Positions 28,819-38,941 of a DNA stretch of 64,000 nt are shown one piece after another. A model generated the notes under the pieces. That model ran no database searches and was not told the origin of the DNA. It saw only the letters and a program-made list of their open reading frames with translations. The position numbers were made by a program, and so were the translations under genes. The stretch's first letter is position 1. Every line of letters begins with the position of its first letter. The DNA comes from Providencia vermicola (lineage in GTDB: Bacteria; Pseudomonadota; Gammaproteobacteria; Enterobacterales; Enterobacteriaceae), in contig NZ_JAGSPI010000002.1 of the NCBI RefSeq assembly GCF_020381325.1, positions 62,001 to 126,000 of the forward strand. The letters are read 5' to 3'.

Positions 28819-31188
28819 ATGATGAAAAAAAGCTATCCAACACTAGTTGCCACCCTTGTATGGGCGGCTATTTACAGTCAGCAAGCGCATGCTGACCTTG
28901 CGCAGCAGTGTATGCTGGGTGTCCCTGTTTATACAAAACCGATTGTAAAAGGCGACCCTAACAACCTGCCTATTAATATTACGGCTGAAGATGTTCGTGG
29001 TGAATACCCTAATTTTGTTGAATATGACGGTAATGTCGATATCCAACAAGGGAACCAAACACTGACGGCTGATAAAGTTAAATTAACGCAGACTGAAACT
29101 GCGGGGCAACCCCCCGTTCGCGAAGTCACTGCTACGGGTAACGTTCACTACGATGACCCTCAAATTATCTTAAAAGGCCCTTCTGCTTGGTCAAATTTAG
29201 ATAATAAAAATACCGACGTAAATGACGGTAACTACATGATGGTCGGTCGCCAAGGCCGTGGTGATGCGACGAAAATGAAAATGCGTGGCGAAAACCGTTA
29301 TTCCATCATGGAAAACGGGACATTTACCACGTGCTTACCTGGCAATAATAGCTGGAGCGTTGCGGGCTCTGAAGTCATTATAGACCGCGAAGAGGAAGTG
29401 GCTGAGATTTGGCATGCGCGCTTTAAAGTCGGCGATGTACCGATTTTCTACAGCCCATACATGCAATTACCGATTGGTAATAAACGCCGCTCTGGTTTCT
29501 TGATCCCAACAGGCAGCTACTCGAATAATGATGGCTTAGAATTTTCTTTACCCTATTATTGGAATATTGCCCCTAACTACGATGCGACCATCACGCCTCA
29601 GTTTATGACTCACCGTGGTGTGAAGTTAAACAACGAATTCCGTTATCTCATTACACCAGGTACAGGGACTGTTGCCTTTGATTATATTGCCCGTGACCGG
29701 GCTTATATCAAAGATAAAGACCGTGAAAAACGTGCTGCTCGTGATAGCGATGACCGCTGGTTATTCTATTGGCGTCATTCAGGCACCTACGCGGGGCACT
29801 GGAATTTTGCATCTGACTACACCAAAGTCAGCGATCCACAATACTTTACGGATTTTAGCTCTCAGTACGGCAGTACAACTGATGGCTACGCTACGCAAAA
29901 ATTCAGCGCAGGCTATTCGGATACCAACTGGAATGCAAAAGTTACCCACAAACAATTCCAAATTTTTGCGGATAACCCGAACAAACGCGCTTATAAAGCA
30001 GAGCCTCAAGTTGACTTCAATTATTATAAAAATAATTTAGGTGCTTTTGATGTGCACACCTATGCACAAGCTGCTCGTTTTACCAGCGTGGGCAAAAATA
30101 ACCCTGATGCAACGCGTTTACACATTGAGCCAGAAGTGAACCTGCCATTATCAAATGGCTGGGCAAATATGAATAACAGCATCAAACTGTATGCCACCCA
30201 TTATGACCAAGATATTCCAACATCGAATACGGACACTAGCTTAGAGAAAAACGTTAGCCGCGTGCTACCAATGTTTAAGAGTGATGCGAAAGTCGTTTTC
30301 GAGCGCGACCTTTTCCAAGGCAGCGATTATGTACAAACATTAGAGCCTCGTGTTCAATATCTGTATATTCCGTATAAAGATCAGGACAATATCAATAACT
30401 TTGACTCATCTTTATTGCAATCGGATTACAGTGGTTTATTCCGTGAACGTATTTACAGCGGCCTTGACCGCATCGCTTCTGCAAATCAATTTACTACGGG
30501 TTTAACCACGCGTGTCTATGATGATGCACTCGCAGAACGTTTTAATTTCTCTGTTGGGCAAATCTATTACTTTGAACGCCCACGTGCAGGGAACTCAAAC
30601 CGCCCTATTGATGATAAGAGCAACACGGGTTCTTTACTGTGGGCGACAGATTCTATGTGGCGCATTGATGAAAACTGGGGCATTCGTGGTGGGTTACAAT
30701 ACGACCGCCGCCTTGGTAACGTCACAATGGGTAATGCCGTTGCAGAATACCGTTTAGATGCCGACCGTTTAGTTCAATTGAACTACCGTTTTGTTGACCG
30801 TGATTATATTCAAGCCACTTTCCGTGATTTAGATAAAATCGGTAAAAATCAGGAATTACCCGAATATCAACGCGGTATTTCTCAAGTTGGTACAGTTGTA
30901 AGTTGGCCGTTAAGTGAACAATGGGGCTTTGTCGGTTCCTATTATTACGATACAAAACAACAGCAATCTGCAAGCCAACTGGTTGGGTTGCAATACAATA
31001 CTTGCTGTTGGGCAGTCAACCTTGGTTACGAGCGCAAGATTGTCGGCTGGCAAAAAGAGAAGTTCAGCAGCGAATATGACAATAAATGGTCAGTCAATGT
31101 GGAACTTAGAGGCCTAAATAACAATCATAGTTTAGGTAGTCAGAAAATGTTAGAAGCGGGCATCATGCCTTACCAACGTGCTTTCTGA
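28819..31188 (+). CDS. lptD: LPS-assembly outer-membrane protein LptD
   Basis: A 789-residue outer-membrane barrel, close to E. coli LptD (784), that inserts LPS together with LptE. The signal peptide [20 protein letters not shown] ends with AHA before DLAQQC. Next is the periplasmic OstA/jellyroll domain (about 50-220) and then the barrel. The four cysteines that form the interlinked disulfides are present: QQC near the mature start, TTCLPG, and the pair TCC near the C terminus. Two in-frame ATGs begin the gene; either may be used. It leads lptD-surA-pdxA-rsmA-apaG-apaH. Confidence 0.97.
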   Translation: MMKKSYPTLVATLVWAAIYSQQAHADLAQQCMLGVPVYTKPIVKGDPNNLPINITAEDVRGEYPNFVEYDGNVDIQQGNQTLTADKVKLTQTETAGQPPVREVTATGNVHYDDPQIILKGPSAWSNLDNKNTDVNDGNYMMVGRQGRGDATKMKMRGENRYSIMENGTFTTCLPGNNSWSVAGSEVIIDREEEVAEIWHARFKVGDVPIFYSPYMQLPIGNKRRSGFLIPTGSYSNNDGLEFSLPYYWNIAPNYDATITPQFMTHRGVKLNNEFRYLITPGTGTVAFDYIARDRAYIKDKDREKRAARDSDDRWLFYWRHSGTYAGHWNFASDYTKVSDPQYFTDFSSQYGSTTDGYATQKFSAGYSDTNWNAKVTHKQFQIFADNPNKRAYKAEPQVDFNYYKNNLGAFDVHTYAQAARFTSVGKNNPDATRLHIEPEVNLPLSNGWANMNNSIKLYATHYDQDIPTSNTDTSLEKNVSRVLPMFKSDAKVVFERDLFQGSDYVQTLEPRVQYLYIPYKDQDNINNFDSSLLQSDYSGLFRERIYSGLDRIASANQFTTGLTTRVYDDALAERFNFSVGQIYYFERPRAGNSNRPIDDKSNTGSLLWATDSMWRIDENWGIRGGLQYDRRLGNVTMGNAVAEYRLDADRLVQLNYRFVDRDYIQATFRDLDKIGKNQELPEYQRGISQVGTVVSWPLSEQWGFVGSYYYDTKQQQSASQLVGLQYNTCCWAVNLGYERKIVGWQKEKFSSEYDNKWSVNVELRGLNNNHSLGSQKMLEAGIMPYQRAF

Positions 31189-31203
31189 TGACAAATAACA
31201 TCG

Positions 31204-31298
31204 TTTATTCTGAATAGTTTGAGATGTATTTACTCGAAGTATGACTGTATTTACTCTGAATAATTTGAGATGTATTTACTCGAAGTATGACGAGTAAA
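31204..31298. repeat. Two tandem ERIC end-to-end remnants
   Basis: A roughly 45-bp unit, CTGAATAGTTTGAGATGTAT then TTACTCGAAGTATGAC, occurs twice (31204-31247 and 31248-31298, second copy with CTGAATAATTTGAG and a full GAGTAAA end). Each joins an ERIC left end to a right end, with the middle missing. They lie between lptD and surA. Confidence 0.65.
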
Positions 31299-31350
31299 CA
31301 ACGTATTAGCCCGCATTTTGCGGAATCAAAGTCAATATTATAGGACCATT

Positions 31351-32670
31351 ATGAAGAATTGGAGAACGCTTATTCTGGGACTGATGTTCGCAAGCTCTGC
31401 TACGTTGGCTGCGCCACAGCAAATGGATAAAGTGGCTGCGGTTGTCAATAACGGAGTTGTGCTAGAAAGTGACATCCAGAATATGATCAACACTGTTAAG
31501 CTGAATGCACAAAACGCACGTCAGCAGATCCCTGATGATCAAACTCTGCGCCATCAAATCCTTGATCGTTTGGTGATGGATAACATCATGCTGCAAATGG
31601 CGAACCAAATGCAGATCAATATCCCTGATGAAGCAGTTACCGCAACCATCGCCGATATTGCTCGTCAGAATGGTTTAACACTGGAACAAATGCAACAGCG
31701 TTTAACCGCTGATGGCATCAACATGAACCAGTACCGCAGTGAAATTCGCAAAGAAATGCTGATTGCAGAAGTTCGTAATAACGAAGTTCGCCGTCGCGTT
31801 ACCATTTTGCCACAAGAAGTTGACTCCCTTGCAGAGCAGATGAGTTCACAAGCTAACTATGAAATGGGTGTAAACCTGAGCCACATTTTAATTCCACTAC
31901 CAGAGAATCCAACACCAGAACAGTTAAAAACTGCAGAAGCGTTAGTGGACAAAATTTTAGCTGACCTGAAAAAAGGCGGTGACTTCGGTAAATTAGCCAT
32001 TGCTTACTCTGCCGACCCTCAAGCCCTCAAAGGCGGGAATATGGGGTGGTCGCGTCTGCAAGAGCTCCCTGTCGTATTTGCTGAACAATTAAAGAATGCG
32101 AAAAAAGGGGATATCGCAGGCCCAATCCGTTCGGGTGTCGGTTACCACATTTTACGCGTGAATGATGTCAGTGGAGGCAGCCAGCCTATCTCTGTCACTG
32201 AGGTAAAAGCACGCCATATCTTGATTAAATCATCTCCAATTATGGATGATGCACAAGCAAGACAAAAACTGAATAAAATTGCCCAAGACATCCGCTCTGG
32301 TGCCGTGTCATTTGAAGATGCTGCGAAAGAAAACTCAGAAGACCCAGGCAGTGCATTGAAAGGGGGTGAACTTGGCTGGAATATGCCTGATATTTACGAC
32401 CCAGCATTCCGCGATGCGTTGATGAAACTGAATAAAGGCGAATTAAGCCAACCTGTTCCATCAAGTTTTGGCTGGCACTTAATTCAGTTAGAAGACACAC
32501 GCAGTGTAGATAAAACAGACGCTGCACAAAAAGACCAAGCTTACCGTTTACTGTTCAACCGTAAATTTAACGAAGAAGCGCAAAGCTGGATGCAAGAGCA
32601 ACGAGCTTCCGCTTACGTGAAAATTGTTGATGGTCGCGATAGCCAAGCTCAAGATGAAAAATCTAACTAA
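31351..32670 (+). CDS. surA: Periplasmic chaperone and peptidyl-prolyl isomerase SurA
   Basis: A 439-residue protein from the ATG at 31351 ([13 protein letters not shown]), which follows TAGGA. An in-frame extension upstream adds 11 residues before the signal peptide and is unlikely. The signal peptide ends with LAA before PQQMDK. The N-terminal chaperone domain (to about 170) is followed by two parvulin domains with SHILIPL...GGNMGW and ARHILIKSS...GGELGW, and a short C-terminal helix. It escorts barrel proteins to BAM and helps LptD fold. The last 17 bases overlap pdxA. Confidence 0.97.
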   Translation: MKNWRTLILGLMFASSATLAAPQQMDKVAAVVNNGVVLESDIQNMINTVKLNAQNARQQIPDDQTLRHQILDRLVMDNIMLQMANQMQINIPDEAVTATIADIARQNGLTLEQMQQRLTADGINMNQYRSEIRKEMLIAEVRNNEVRRRVTILPQEVDSLAEQMSSQANYEMGVNLSHILIPLPENPTPEQLKTAEALVDKILADLKKGGDFGKLAIAYSADPQALKGGNMGWSRLQELPVVFAEQLKNAKKGDIAGPIRSGVGYHILRVNDVSGGSQPISVTEVKARHILIKSSPIMDDAQARQKLNKIAQDIRSGAVSFEDAAKENSEDPGSALKGGELGWNMPDIYDPAFRDALMKLNKGELSQPVPSSFGWHLIQLEDTRSVDKTDAAQKDQAYRLLFNRKFNEEAQSWMQEQRASAYVKIVDGRDSQAQDEKSN

Positions 32671-33646
32671 GCCGATTGTGATTACCCCTGGTGAGCCCGC
32701 AGGGATTGGCCCAGATTTGCTTATTCAGCTCGCTCAACAGGCATGGCCTGTTGAGCTTGTTGCTTGCGCAGATCCCAACTTATTACTTGAGCGCGCCAAA
32801 ATATTAAGTTTGCCGCTCACGTTGGGTAAATACGAGCCAAATGACGTACCTAAAGCACACACAGCAGGCCATCTATCCATCGTTCCTGTGCCATTAAATA
32901 CCTCTGTGAAAGCAGGAGAGCTTAATGTCAACAATGGCAACTATGTGGTTGAAACACTTGCTCGAGCCTGTGATGGTTGCTTAACTGGTGAGTTTTCCGC
33001 CATTGTGACGGGGCCTGTGCATAAAGGCATTATTAACGATGCTGGTGTTTCTTTTAGTGGGCACACCGAGTTTTTTGCCGATCGTAGTGGCTGTGAGCGT
33101 GTTGTTATGATGCTGGCTACAGAAGAATTACGGGTTGCCCTTGCGACCACACATCTCCCGCTAAAAGATGTTTCAGCCGCGATTACACAACAAAGCCTCC
33201 ATGAAGTCATCACCATTTTACATCATGACTTGCAAACGAAGTTTGGCATTGAAAAACCAGTTATCTATGTCTGTGGGCTGAACCCTCATGCAGGAGAAGG
33301 CGGTCACATGGGTACAGAAGAGATTGATACCATTGAACCTGCATTGGAAAATTTACGAGCACAAGGCATCCATTTAGTTGGGCCACTGCCAGCGGATACA
33401 CTTTTCCAAGCCAAATATTTAGACCACGCTGATGCAGTTTTAGCAATGTATCACGACCAAGGTCTTCCTGTGTTAAAATACCAAGGTTTTGGTAGAGCGG
33501 TAAATATTACCCTCGGCCTACCATTTATCCGCACCTCCGTCGACCATGGCACAGCCCTTGAGCTCGCAGGTACGGGTCATGCAGATGCGGGAAGTTTTAT
33601 CACCGCATTGACATTAGCTATCCAAATGACATCTAAGAATACATGA
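32654..33646 (+). CDS. pdxA: 4-hydroxythreonine-4-phosphate dehydrogenase
   Basis: A 330-residue enzyme of the DXP-dependent vitamin B6 pathway. The start at 32654 gives [20 protein letters not shown], aligned with E. coli [19 protein letters not shown]; the 10-residue in-frame extension upstream lies within surA and is unlikely. Metal-binding histidines are in [14 protein letters not shown] and [26 protein letters not shown] is the family signature. It overlaps surA by 17 bases and rsmA by four (ATGA). Confidence 0.97.
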   Translation: MKNLTKPIVITPGEPAGIGPDLLIQLAQQAWPVELVACADPNLLLERAKILSLPLTLGKYEPNDVPKAHTAGHLSIVPVPLNTSVKAGELNVNNGNYVVETLARACDGCLTGEFSAIVTGPVHKGIINDAGVSFSGHTEFFADRSGCERVVMMLATEELRVALATTHLPLKDVSAAITQQSLHEVITILHHDLQTKFGIEKPVIYVCGLNPHAGEGGHMGTEEIDTIEPALENLRAQGIHLVGPLPADTLFQAKYLDHADAVLAMYHDQGLPVLKYQGFGRAVNITLGLPFIRTSVDHGTALELAGTGHADAGSFITALTLAIQMTSKNT

Positions 33647-34452
33647 ATAATCGAGTCCATCAGGGGCACTTTGCCCGCAAACGTTTCGGGCAGAACTTTT
33701 TAACTGACCAGTTTATTATCGACAGCATCGTTGATGCAATGAACCCTCTGCCAGGTCAATCCATTGTTGAAATCGGCCCTGGTTTAGGCGCGCTGACTGA
33801 GCCTGTCGGTAGCCGCATTGAAAAAATGACGGTAGTCGAACTTGACCGTGATCTCGCGGCGCGTTTACACGTCCATCCACAGCTTAAAGACAAATTAACA
33901 ATCATCCAGCAAGATGCAATGACCGTTGATTTTGGTGAATTGGCGAAACAAGCGGGTCAGCCACTACGCGTGTTTGGTAACCTACCTTACAATATTTCAA
34001 CACCATTAATGTTTCACCTATTCACATTCACCAACTCCATAGCTGACATGAATTTCATGCTGCAAAAAGAAGTGGTAAACCGTCTGGTGGCAGGCCCTGG
34101 CAGTAAAGCCTTTGGTCGCTTGAGTGTAATGGCTCAATATTATTGTCACGTCGTACCTGTACTTGAAGTGCCGCCAACAGCGTTTACTCCTGCACCAAAA
34201 GTAGACTCAGCCATTGTCCGCTTGATCCCACACCGCGAGAATCCATATCCTGTTAAAGATATTAAGTTCTTAAGTCGGATCACCACGCAGGCCTTTAATC
34301 AACGCCGTAAAACCATCCGTAACAGCCTTGGTGATTTATTTAGCGTTGAAGAATTAACTGAATTAGGCATCGACTTAAGCACCCGTGCCGAAAATATTTC
34401 TGTTGAACAGTACTGCAAAATGGCAAACTATCTTTCTAACCGATCAGAATAG
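33643..34452 (+). CDS. rsmA: 16S rRNA (A1518/A1519-N6) dimethyltransferase
   Basis: A 269-residue KsgA-family enzyme (E. coli 273). The AdoMet motif I is [12 protein letters not shown], the catalytic NLPY is in [13 protein letters not shown], and the conserved RKRFGQNFL-type head is [12 protein letters not shown]. The C-terminal helical domain includes [12 protein letters not shown]. It dimethylates two adenines in helix 45 late in small-subunit assembly. The ATG overlaps the pdxA stop by four bases. Loss of this gene gives kasugamycin resistance in E. coli. Confidence 0.97.
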   Translation: MNNRVHQGHFARKRFGQNFLTDQFIIDSIVDAMNPLPGQSIVEIGPGLGALTEPVGSRIEKMTVVELDRDLAARLHVHPQLKDKLTIIQQDAMTVDFGELAKQAGQPLRVFGNLPYNISTPLMFHLFTFTNSIADMNFMLQKEVVNRLVAGPGSKAFGRLSVMAQYYCHVVPVLEVPPTAFTPAPKVDSAIVRLIPHRENPYPVKDIKFLSRITTQAFNQRRKTIRNSLGDLFSVEELTELGIDLSTRAENISVEQYCKMANYLSNRSE

Positions 34453-34470
34453 AATGTTGAAGGAGGCACT

Positions 34471-34848
34471 ATGCTTAATGAACCGAATGTGAGCATCCAA
34501 GTTCAGAGTGTCTACATAGAGAGCCAATCTCAGCCCGATATTGCCAGATATGTGTTTGCTTATACGATTTGCATTCGCAATTTAGGGCGTGATCCTATCC
34601 AATTAATGAGCCGCTATTGGCTCATTACTAACAGCGATGGCCATAAAACAGAAGTTCAAGGTGAAGGGGTTGTTGGTGAACAACCGATTATTCAGCCTGG
34701 AACGGAGTATCGTTATACCAGTGGTGCGGTTCTTGAAACGCCAATGGGTACGATGGAGGGCTATTATGTGATGATTAGCACGCAAGGGGATAATTTCCAT
34801 GTGGATATTCCTGCTTTTCGTCTGGCAATTCCAACACTGATTAATTAA
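34471..34848 (+). CDS. apaG: Co2+/Mg2+ efflux-associated protein ApaG
   Basis: A 125-residue single-domain protein of the ApaG/DUF525 family, the usual length. It is a fibronectin-III-like beta sandwich ([50 protein letters not shown]). It begins with a clear AAGGAGG ribosome binding site. The biochemical function is still uncertain; the cobalt/magnesium link comes from Salmonella genetics. It sits between rsmA and apaH, two bases before the latter. Confidence 0.95.
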   Translation: MLNEPNVSIQVQSVYIESQSQPDIARYVFAYTICIRNLGRDPIQLMSRYWLITNSDGHKTEVQGEGVVGEQPIIQPGTEYRYTSGAVLETPMGTMEGYYVMISTQGDNFHVDIPAFRLAIPTLIN

Positions 34849-34850
34849 TT

Positions 34851-35681
34851 ATGTCGACATATATAGTAGGTGATATTCACGGCTGCTATCGTGAATTACG
34901 TGAATTGATGGACAGTGTCAATTTTGACCCGCAACGAGACACACTATGGTTAACGGGTGACTTAGTCGCTCGAGGTGCAGAGTCGCTGCAAGTTTTGCGT
35001 TATGTCAAAAGCCTAGGTGATTCTGCTCGTTTAGTCTTAGGCAATCACGATCTCCATTTACTTGGGATTTATTGCAAAATTAGCCGCAATAAGCCTAAAG
35101 ATCATCTTGATGAATTATTGCATGCACCTGATTTGGATGAGCTAATCAACTGGTTACGCCGCCAGCCATTGCTGCAAATCGATGAAGAACGAAAAATGGT
35201 GATGACCCATGCAGGGATCACACCACAATGGGACATTGAAACTGCCAAAATGTGTGCAAGGGAAGTGGAAGCTGTTCTATCTAGTGATGCTTACCCTTTA
35301 TTCATTGACTCAATGTATGGTGACATGCCAAATAATTGGTCTGATGGCTTGATGGGGCTCGCGCGATTACGCTTTAGCACTAATGCACTGACGCGCTTAC
35401 GCTACTGTTTCCCCAACGGTCAGTTAGATATGATCTGCAAAGAAAATCCGAAAAAAGCCCCTGCGCCTTTAAAACCTTGGTTCGATTTGCCTAGCCAACT
35501 TCCTGAAGACTATTCGGTATTTTTTGGTCATTGGGCGTCATTGGAAGGGAAATGCACACCAGATAACGTATATGCAATGGATACAGGTTGTTGCTGGGGA
35601 GGGGATTTAACGCTACTCCACTGGGAAACCAAGCAATATCATCGCCAAAAGTCCTACCAGAAGAGTCGCAAAGAATCCTAA
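34851..35681 (+). CDS. apaH: Symmetrical diadenosine tetraphosphatase ApaH
   Basis: A 276-residue metallophosphatase that splits Ap4A into two ADP, and also removes Np4 caps from RNA. Motifs: [43 protein letters not shown] and FGHWASLEG, in family order. The start lies two bases after the apaG stop. It is the last gene of the lptD-surA-pdxA-rsmA-apaG-apaH series; a terminator follows at 35695. The C-terminal tail is basic ([14 protein letters not shown]). Confidence 0.97.
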   Translation: MSTYIVGDIHGCYRELRELMDSVNFDPQRDTLWLTGDLVARGAESLQVLRYVKSLGDSARLVLGNHDLHLLGIYCKISRNKPKDHLDELLHAPDLDELINWLRRQPLLQIDEERKMVMTHAGITPQWDIETAKMCAREVEAVLSSDAYPLFIDSMYGDMPNNWSDGLMGLARLRFSTNALTRLRYCFPNGQLDMICKENPKKAPAPLKPWFDLPSQLPEDYSVFFGHWASLEGKCTPDNVYAMDTGCCWGGDLTLLHWETKQYHRQKSYQKSRKES

Positions 35682-35694
35682 TTGAATAAAATGC

Positions 35695-35724
35695 AAAATG
35701 GCGCAATTAAGCGCCATTTTTGTA
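35695..35724. terminator. Bidirectional terminator between apaH and folA
   Basis: AAAATGGCGC (35695-35704) and GCGCCATTTT (35711-35720) form a 10-bp stem with a six-base loop, followed by TGTATTT on the plus side and by GCATTTTATT on the minus side. It can stop both convergent genes. Confidence 0.85.
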
Positions 35725-35742
35725 TTTGTAATCGATTAAAAA

Positions 35743-36240
35743 TCAATCTCTTTTCGTCAGAATTTCGAAGCAATACCCGTGAGTATTATTTTCATCCGCT
35801 TCGTGATATTCCGTAAAGATAGAATCCCACTCATCAGGTTCATATGCAGGGAAATGTGTATCGCCAATCACTTCAGCATCAACATGCGTCAAATAAAGCT
35901 TATTGGCTAATGGTAGAAATTGTTGGTAAACCTTACCACCACCAATCACCATTACTTCTTCAACCCCTTCTATCGCTTGCGCGGCGGCAAGCGCCTCTTC
36001 AATAGAAGTAACCCAAATAACGGTATTGTCCGCACCTGCTGGGTGGCTGCTCAGTACGATGTTGACTCGCTGCGGTAAAGGACGCCCGATAGATTCATAG
36101 GTCACACGCCCCATAATCACGGGTTTATTTAACGTATTTCGTTTGAACCACGCGAGATCCCCAGGCAAATTCCAAGGCATCGCTTTTTCCATGCCGATAA
36201 CCTGATCGATCGCCATTGCTGCGATTAAGCTAATATTCAT
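35743..36240 (-). CDS. folA: Dihydrofolate reductase
   Basis: A 165-residue chromosomal type DHFR (E. coli 159). It reduces dihydrofolate to tetrahydrofolate and is the trimethoprim target. Motifs: [34 protein letters not shown] (Asp for substrate protonation), [17 protein letters not shown] and [12 protein letters not shown]. The protein resembles the ordinary sensitive E. coli enzyme; I see no plasmid-type dfr features. In E. coli kefFC separates apaH from folA on that chromosome; here the two genes are adjacent and convergent. Confidence 0.97.
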   Translation of the reverse strand: MNISLIAAMAIDQVIGMEKAMPWNLPGDLAWFKRNTLNKPVIMGRVTYESIGRPLPQRVNIVLSSHPAGADNTVIWVTSIEEALAAAQAIEGVEEVMVIGGGKVYQQFLPLANKLYLTHVDAEVIGDTHFPAYEPDEWDSIFTEYHEADENNTHGYCFEILTKRD

Positions 36241-36277
36241 TTACTCACCTTAGAAGCAAAATATAAAAATTGAGCAC

Positions 36278-36306
36278 ACTATACGTAAAGAGATTTGCTT
36301 CGTCGA
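36278..36306 (-). promoter_or_regulatory. Candidate promoter of folA
   Basis: On the minus strand TCGACG (36301-36306) and TATAGT (36278-36283) are separated by 17 bases, about 40 bases upstream of the folA ATG. The -10 matches five of six consensus positions and the -35 four of six. Confidence 0.55.
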
Positions 36307-36490
36307 CTAAATTTAAACTTCCTTAAACAGCTTTGAATCACTTATACTCGAATTGCTAAAATTAAGACTAAAAATAACATTAAAAATCAAAAAAGAGCCT
36401 GTTTTTCCTCTCTGAAGAGCCAGACATTCAGTAGATAATGGTTAAGCGCCAAAAAAGACCAAAACAGGGCTAAACAAAGAGACATGTATC

Positions 36491-37105
36491 ATGTACGAAA
36501 CCAGCATTATGGTGGCGACGATCGCCGCATTAGGGATGCTCTCACCAGGGCCCGACTTCTTTCTTATTGTCAAAAATGCCGCCCGTTACCAACGCTCTGC
36601 AGCACTCATGACCGCCTTTGGTGTGATTGCAGCCATTGCCTTGCATATGTCTTATTGCGTCGCTGGACTTGCGGTATTAATTACCACCACTCCATGGCTA
36701 TTTAATATTTTAAAATATGCTGGTGCCGCTTATTTGGTATGGATAGGCGTTAAAAGCTTATTGCCTCAGTCTAGTAATTTGGCCGATTTGAGTACAACTA
36801 AACACGAAATTGTTTCATTTAAAAAAGCATTTATGCAGGGGTTTCTGTGTAATGTATTGAACCCAAAAGCGACACTATTCTTTCTTGCCGTATTTACCCA
36901 AGTGTTGGATATCAATTCAACGTTTAGTGAAAAACTGTGGTTTGCTTTTATTATTTGGGGATTAGCCGTTATTTATTGGCCTATTTTAGTCTTTCTTATC
37001 CAAAGTGCTCCTGTCAGGAAAGGGTTGGCGAAAGTGCAAAAATATGTCGATAGAGTACTTGGTGTGATTTTAATTGCTTTTGGGATCCGTGTGGCACTTA
37101 GCTAA
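36491..37105 (+). CDS. LysE/RhtB family amino-acid exporter
   Basis: A 204-residue inner-membrane protein with about six hydrophobic segments. The N-terminal signature GMLSPGPDFFLIVKNAARY and LKYAGAAYLVWIGVKSL, then GFLCNVLNPKATLFFLAVF, define the LysE/RhtB/RhtC superfamily, which exports homoserine, threonine, lysine or similar compounds. The substrate cannot be read from sequence. A related gene is not in this position in E. coli; here it lies at the joint between the folA block and the ftsP-plsC-parC block. It appears to be a single-gene unit, facing ftsP tail to tail. Confidence 0.88.
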   Translation: MYETSIMVATIAALGMLSPGPDFFLIVKNAARYQRSAALMTAFGVIAAIALHMSYCVAGLAVLITTTPWLFNILKYAGAAYLVWIGVKSLLPQSSNLADLSTTKHEIVSFKKAFMQGFLCNVLNPKATLFFLAVFTQVLDINSTFSEKLWFAFIIWGLAVIYWPILVFLIQSAPVRKGLAKVQKYVDRVLGVILIAFGIRVALS

Positions 37106-37120
37106 TCATTTATTTCATGC

Positions 37121-37154
37121 ATAAAAAAGCAGGCACTGAATAAAGTCCCTGCTT
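37121..37154 (-). terminator. Terminator of ftsP (may also serve the exporter gene)
   Basis: On the minus strand AAGCAGG-G-ACT and AGT-G-CCTGCTT pair with one central mismatch (37127-37137 with 37144-37154), followed by TTTTATGC within a run of six T. It lies 18 bases past the ftsP stop. Confidence 0.72.
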
Positions 37155-37171
37155 GCTATTATGCTATTTGA

Positions 37172-38590
37172 TCAGTATTGCATCGCTTCTTGTGGCGCAA
37201 CGACCATCTGCCCAACGGAACCTAAATCTGCTTTTTCTAAATTCTGGCTATAAAATAAAAATGGGAAATGATTGTATGAAGGTTGCATCATTTGCACTAA
37301 TAGTTCAGTGCGACCACTAACCCAAACTGTATCTTTCCAACCGTAATCTTCAGGTGGCGTAGGTTGCCCATTGCGATTAATAATTTTAAAGCGTACCCCC
37401 TCAATATGAAATGCTTGAGGTTCATTTGTGGTGACAACCCAACGCTCCCAATTTCCCTGGCGGCTGGTAATATCCACACGACGGGTATCAATGACTGCAT
37501 TATTAATACCAAAACCATCATTAAGATGAATATCTCTTTGTGTAATACTGGACGTGACTTGCGTCTTATCTTCCGTCAATTGTGTTGGTAAACCATCGGT
37601 TACCAATGACATCAACCCCGTCGCTTTAATGGTCAACACATTCGTCGAAATTAAGCTATTCGAAGGCTCAAACAATCCTTTTAATCTATCCATAAACGTA
37701 GCAGATTCGCCAGCAGTAATAGTCAGTTCCTGCGTTTTAGCCATATCAATTAATACTTCACGTCTTTCACCTGGTGCAAGAGGTAACTCTTGAACATTCA
37801 CTGGAACCGTTAATAATCCTTGATCCGAGGCAATCATCGCAAATGGGCGACCATCACTGATTTTCATTACATAATTACGTGAATTTGATGCATTTAATAA
37901 CCTTAAGCGTACCCAGCCGCGAGACACTTCAATATAGGGGTTTTGTACACCATTGACTAATAATGTATCCCCGAGAAAACCATTTTCATTGGCTTTATAT
38001 TCAGGAACACCAAAGTTATCCAAGCGTTTATCTTGAATGATCACTGGAAAATCATCTACGCCATAATGGTTAGGTAAACGAAGGCTTTTTGTAACATCAT
38101 CTTCGATAATCCACATACCCAACAACCCATTATGGATTTGCTGCCCCATTTTTCCTTGCGTATTTGCATGGTACCAAAGCGTCGCCGCATTTTGGCGAAT
38201 TGGGATCACTGGAGACCAATCCGCATTAGGGGAAATTAACCTTGCTGCACCACCAATTTGTGTGCCAGGTATCTGCAGTCCACTGACAGTCATTGAAACC
38301 GCTTCGGGTAAGCGATTGCTGTATATTAGCTTGATATCATCGCCATTTTTGACTTTCACCGTCGGACCTGGGGAAGAACCATTAATCCCCCATACATCCG
38401 CAGAATATTTTCCATCAAAAGACCAATGGACTTTTTGTAGTGTTAAAAAAATCGGCTGTCCAGACCGAGATTCTAACAATGGGGGCACAGGCAATGCAGT
38501 TGCGCCTTCTGCACTCGCATTAATTGGCGCATAGAGCACACACAGAGCCAACCCTACCGCTACTAGGGTTTGGCATCGATTGAATGACAT
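37172..38590 (-). CDS. ftsP: Cell division protein FtsP (SufI), multicopper-oxidase fold
   Basis: A 472-residue protein from the ATG at 38588-38590, which follows GGAG; a frame open six codons upstream lacks such a site. It has three cupredoxin domains and matches SufI in many places (PVPPLLESRSGQPIF, IPGTQIGGAARLISPNADW, YGVDDFPVIIQDKRLDNFG, VSRGWVRLRLLNASNSR). FtsP protects the divisome under stress and lacks most copper ligands. The E. coli protein is the classic Tat substrate with SRRQF in its leader. Here the leader reads MSFNRCQTLVAVG: the second arginine is cysteine (TGC) and the first has Asn before it. A Sec-like core and an ASA cleavage site remain. It follows plsC and parC as in E. 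coli. Confidence 0.95.
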   Translation of the reverse strand: MSFNRCQTLVAVGLALCVLYAPINASAEGATALPVPPLLESRSGQPIFLTLQKVHWSFDGKYSADVWGINGSSPGPTVKVKNGDDIKLIYSNRLPEAVSMTVSGLQIPGTQIGGAARLISPNADWSPVIPIRQNAATLWYHANTQGKMGQQIHNGLLGMWIIEDDVTKSLRLPNHYGVDDFPVIIQDKRLDNFGVPEYKANENGFLGDTLLVNGVQNPYIEVSRGWVRLRLLNASNSRNYVMKISDGRPFAMIASDQGLLTVPVNVQELPLAPGERREVLIDMAKTQELTITAGESATFMDRLKGLFEPSNSLISTNVLTIKATGLMSLVTDGLPTQLTEDKTQVTSSITQRDIHLNDGFGINNAVIDTRRVDITSRQGNWERWVVTTNEPQAFHIEGVRFKIINRNGQPTPPEDYGWKDTVWVSGRTELLVQMMQPSYNHFPFLFYSQNLEKADLGSVGQMVVAPQEAMQY

Positions 38591-38889
38591 AAATTCTCCG
38601 CTAAACAAACATTCCAGCGCATTTTATTTTTTAATATTCGAAATTTTCAGCCTATGGATTGGCTAATTTTAGATTGGCGCTAGTAATAATACGACTTAGA
38701 GACAACAATTTGTTACTTCGCTAAATTTGTGAGCCATGATATCGCGAAAAAAGATTAAATTCTAAAAATATCTTTCTAATATATAAAAATTTAATTAATA
38801 GAATTATAAATTGTGTGGTTTATTAATTATGGATGAATATAGGGCAAAGAAATGGTTATTGGCTTGATGTTAGTTGGCATACACAGATA
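38591..38889. other. ftsP-plsC intergenic region
   Basis: About 300 bases, very AT-rich around 38757-38840 (AATATATAAAAATTTAATTA). No gene, ERIC copy or clear paired -35/-10 is visible. It likely carries the ftsP promoter on the minus strand, because a terminator for plsC lies at its right edge. Confidence 0.4.
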
Positions 38890-38919
38890 AAACTAAGGGC
38901 GATGATTTCCATCGCCCTT
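38890..38919 (-). terminator. Terminator of plsC
   Basis: AAGGGCGATG (38895-38904) and CATCGCCCTT (38910-38919) form a 10-bp perfect stem with a five-base loop, followed on the minus strand by AGTTTTATC. On the plus side it is followed by TTTATATT. It lies about 20 bases beyond the plsC stop. Confidence 0.8.
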
Positions 38920-38941
38920 TTTATATTATCCAATTAAGTTA

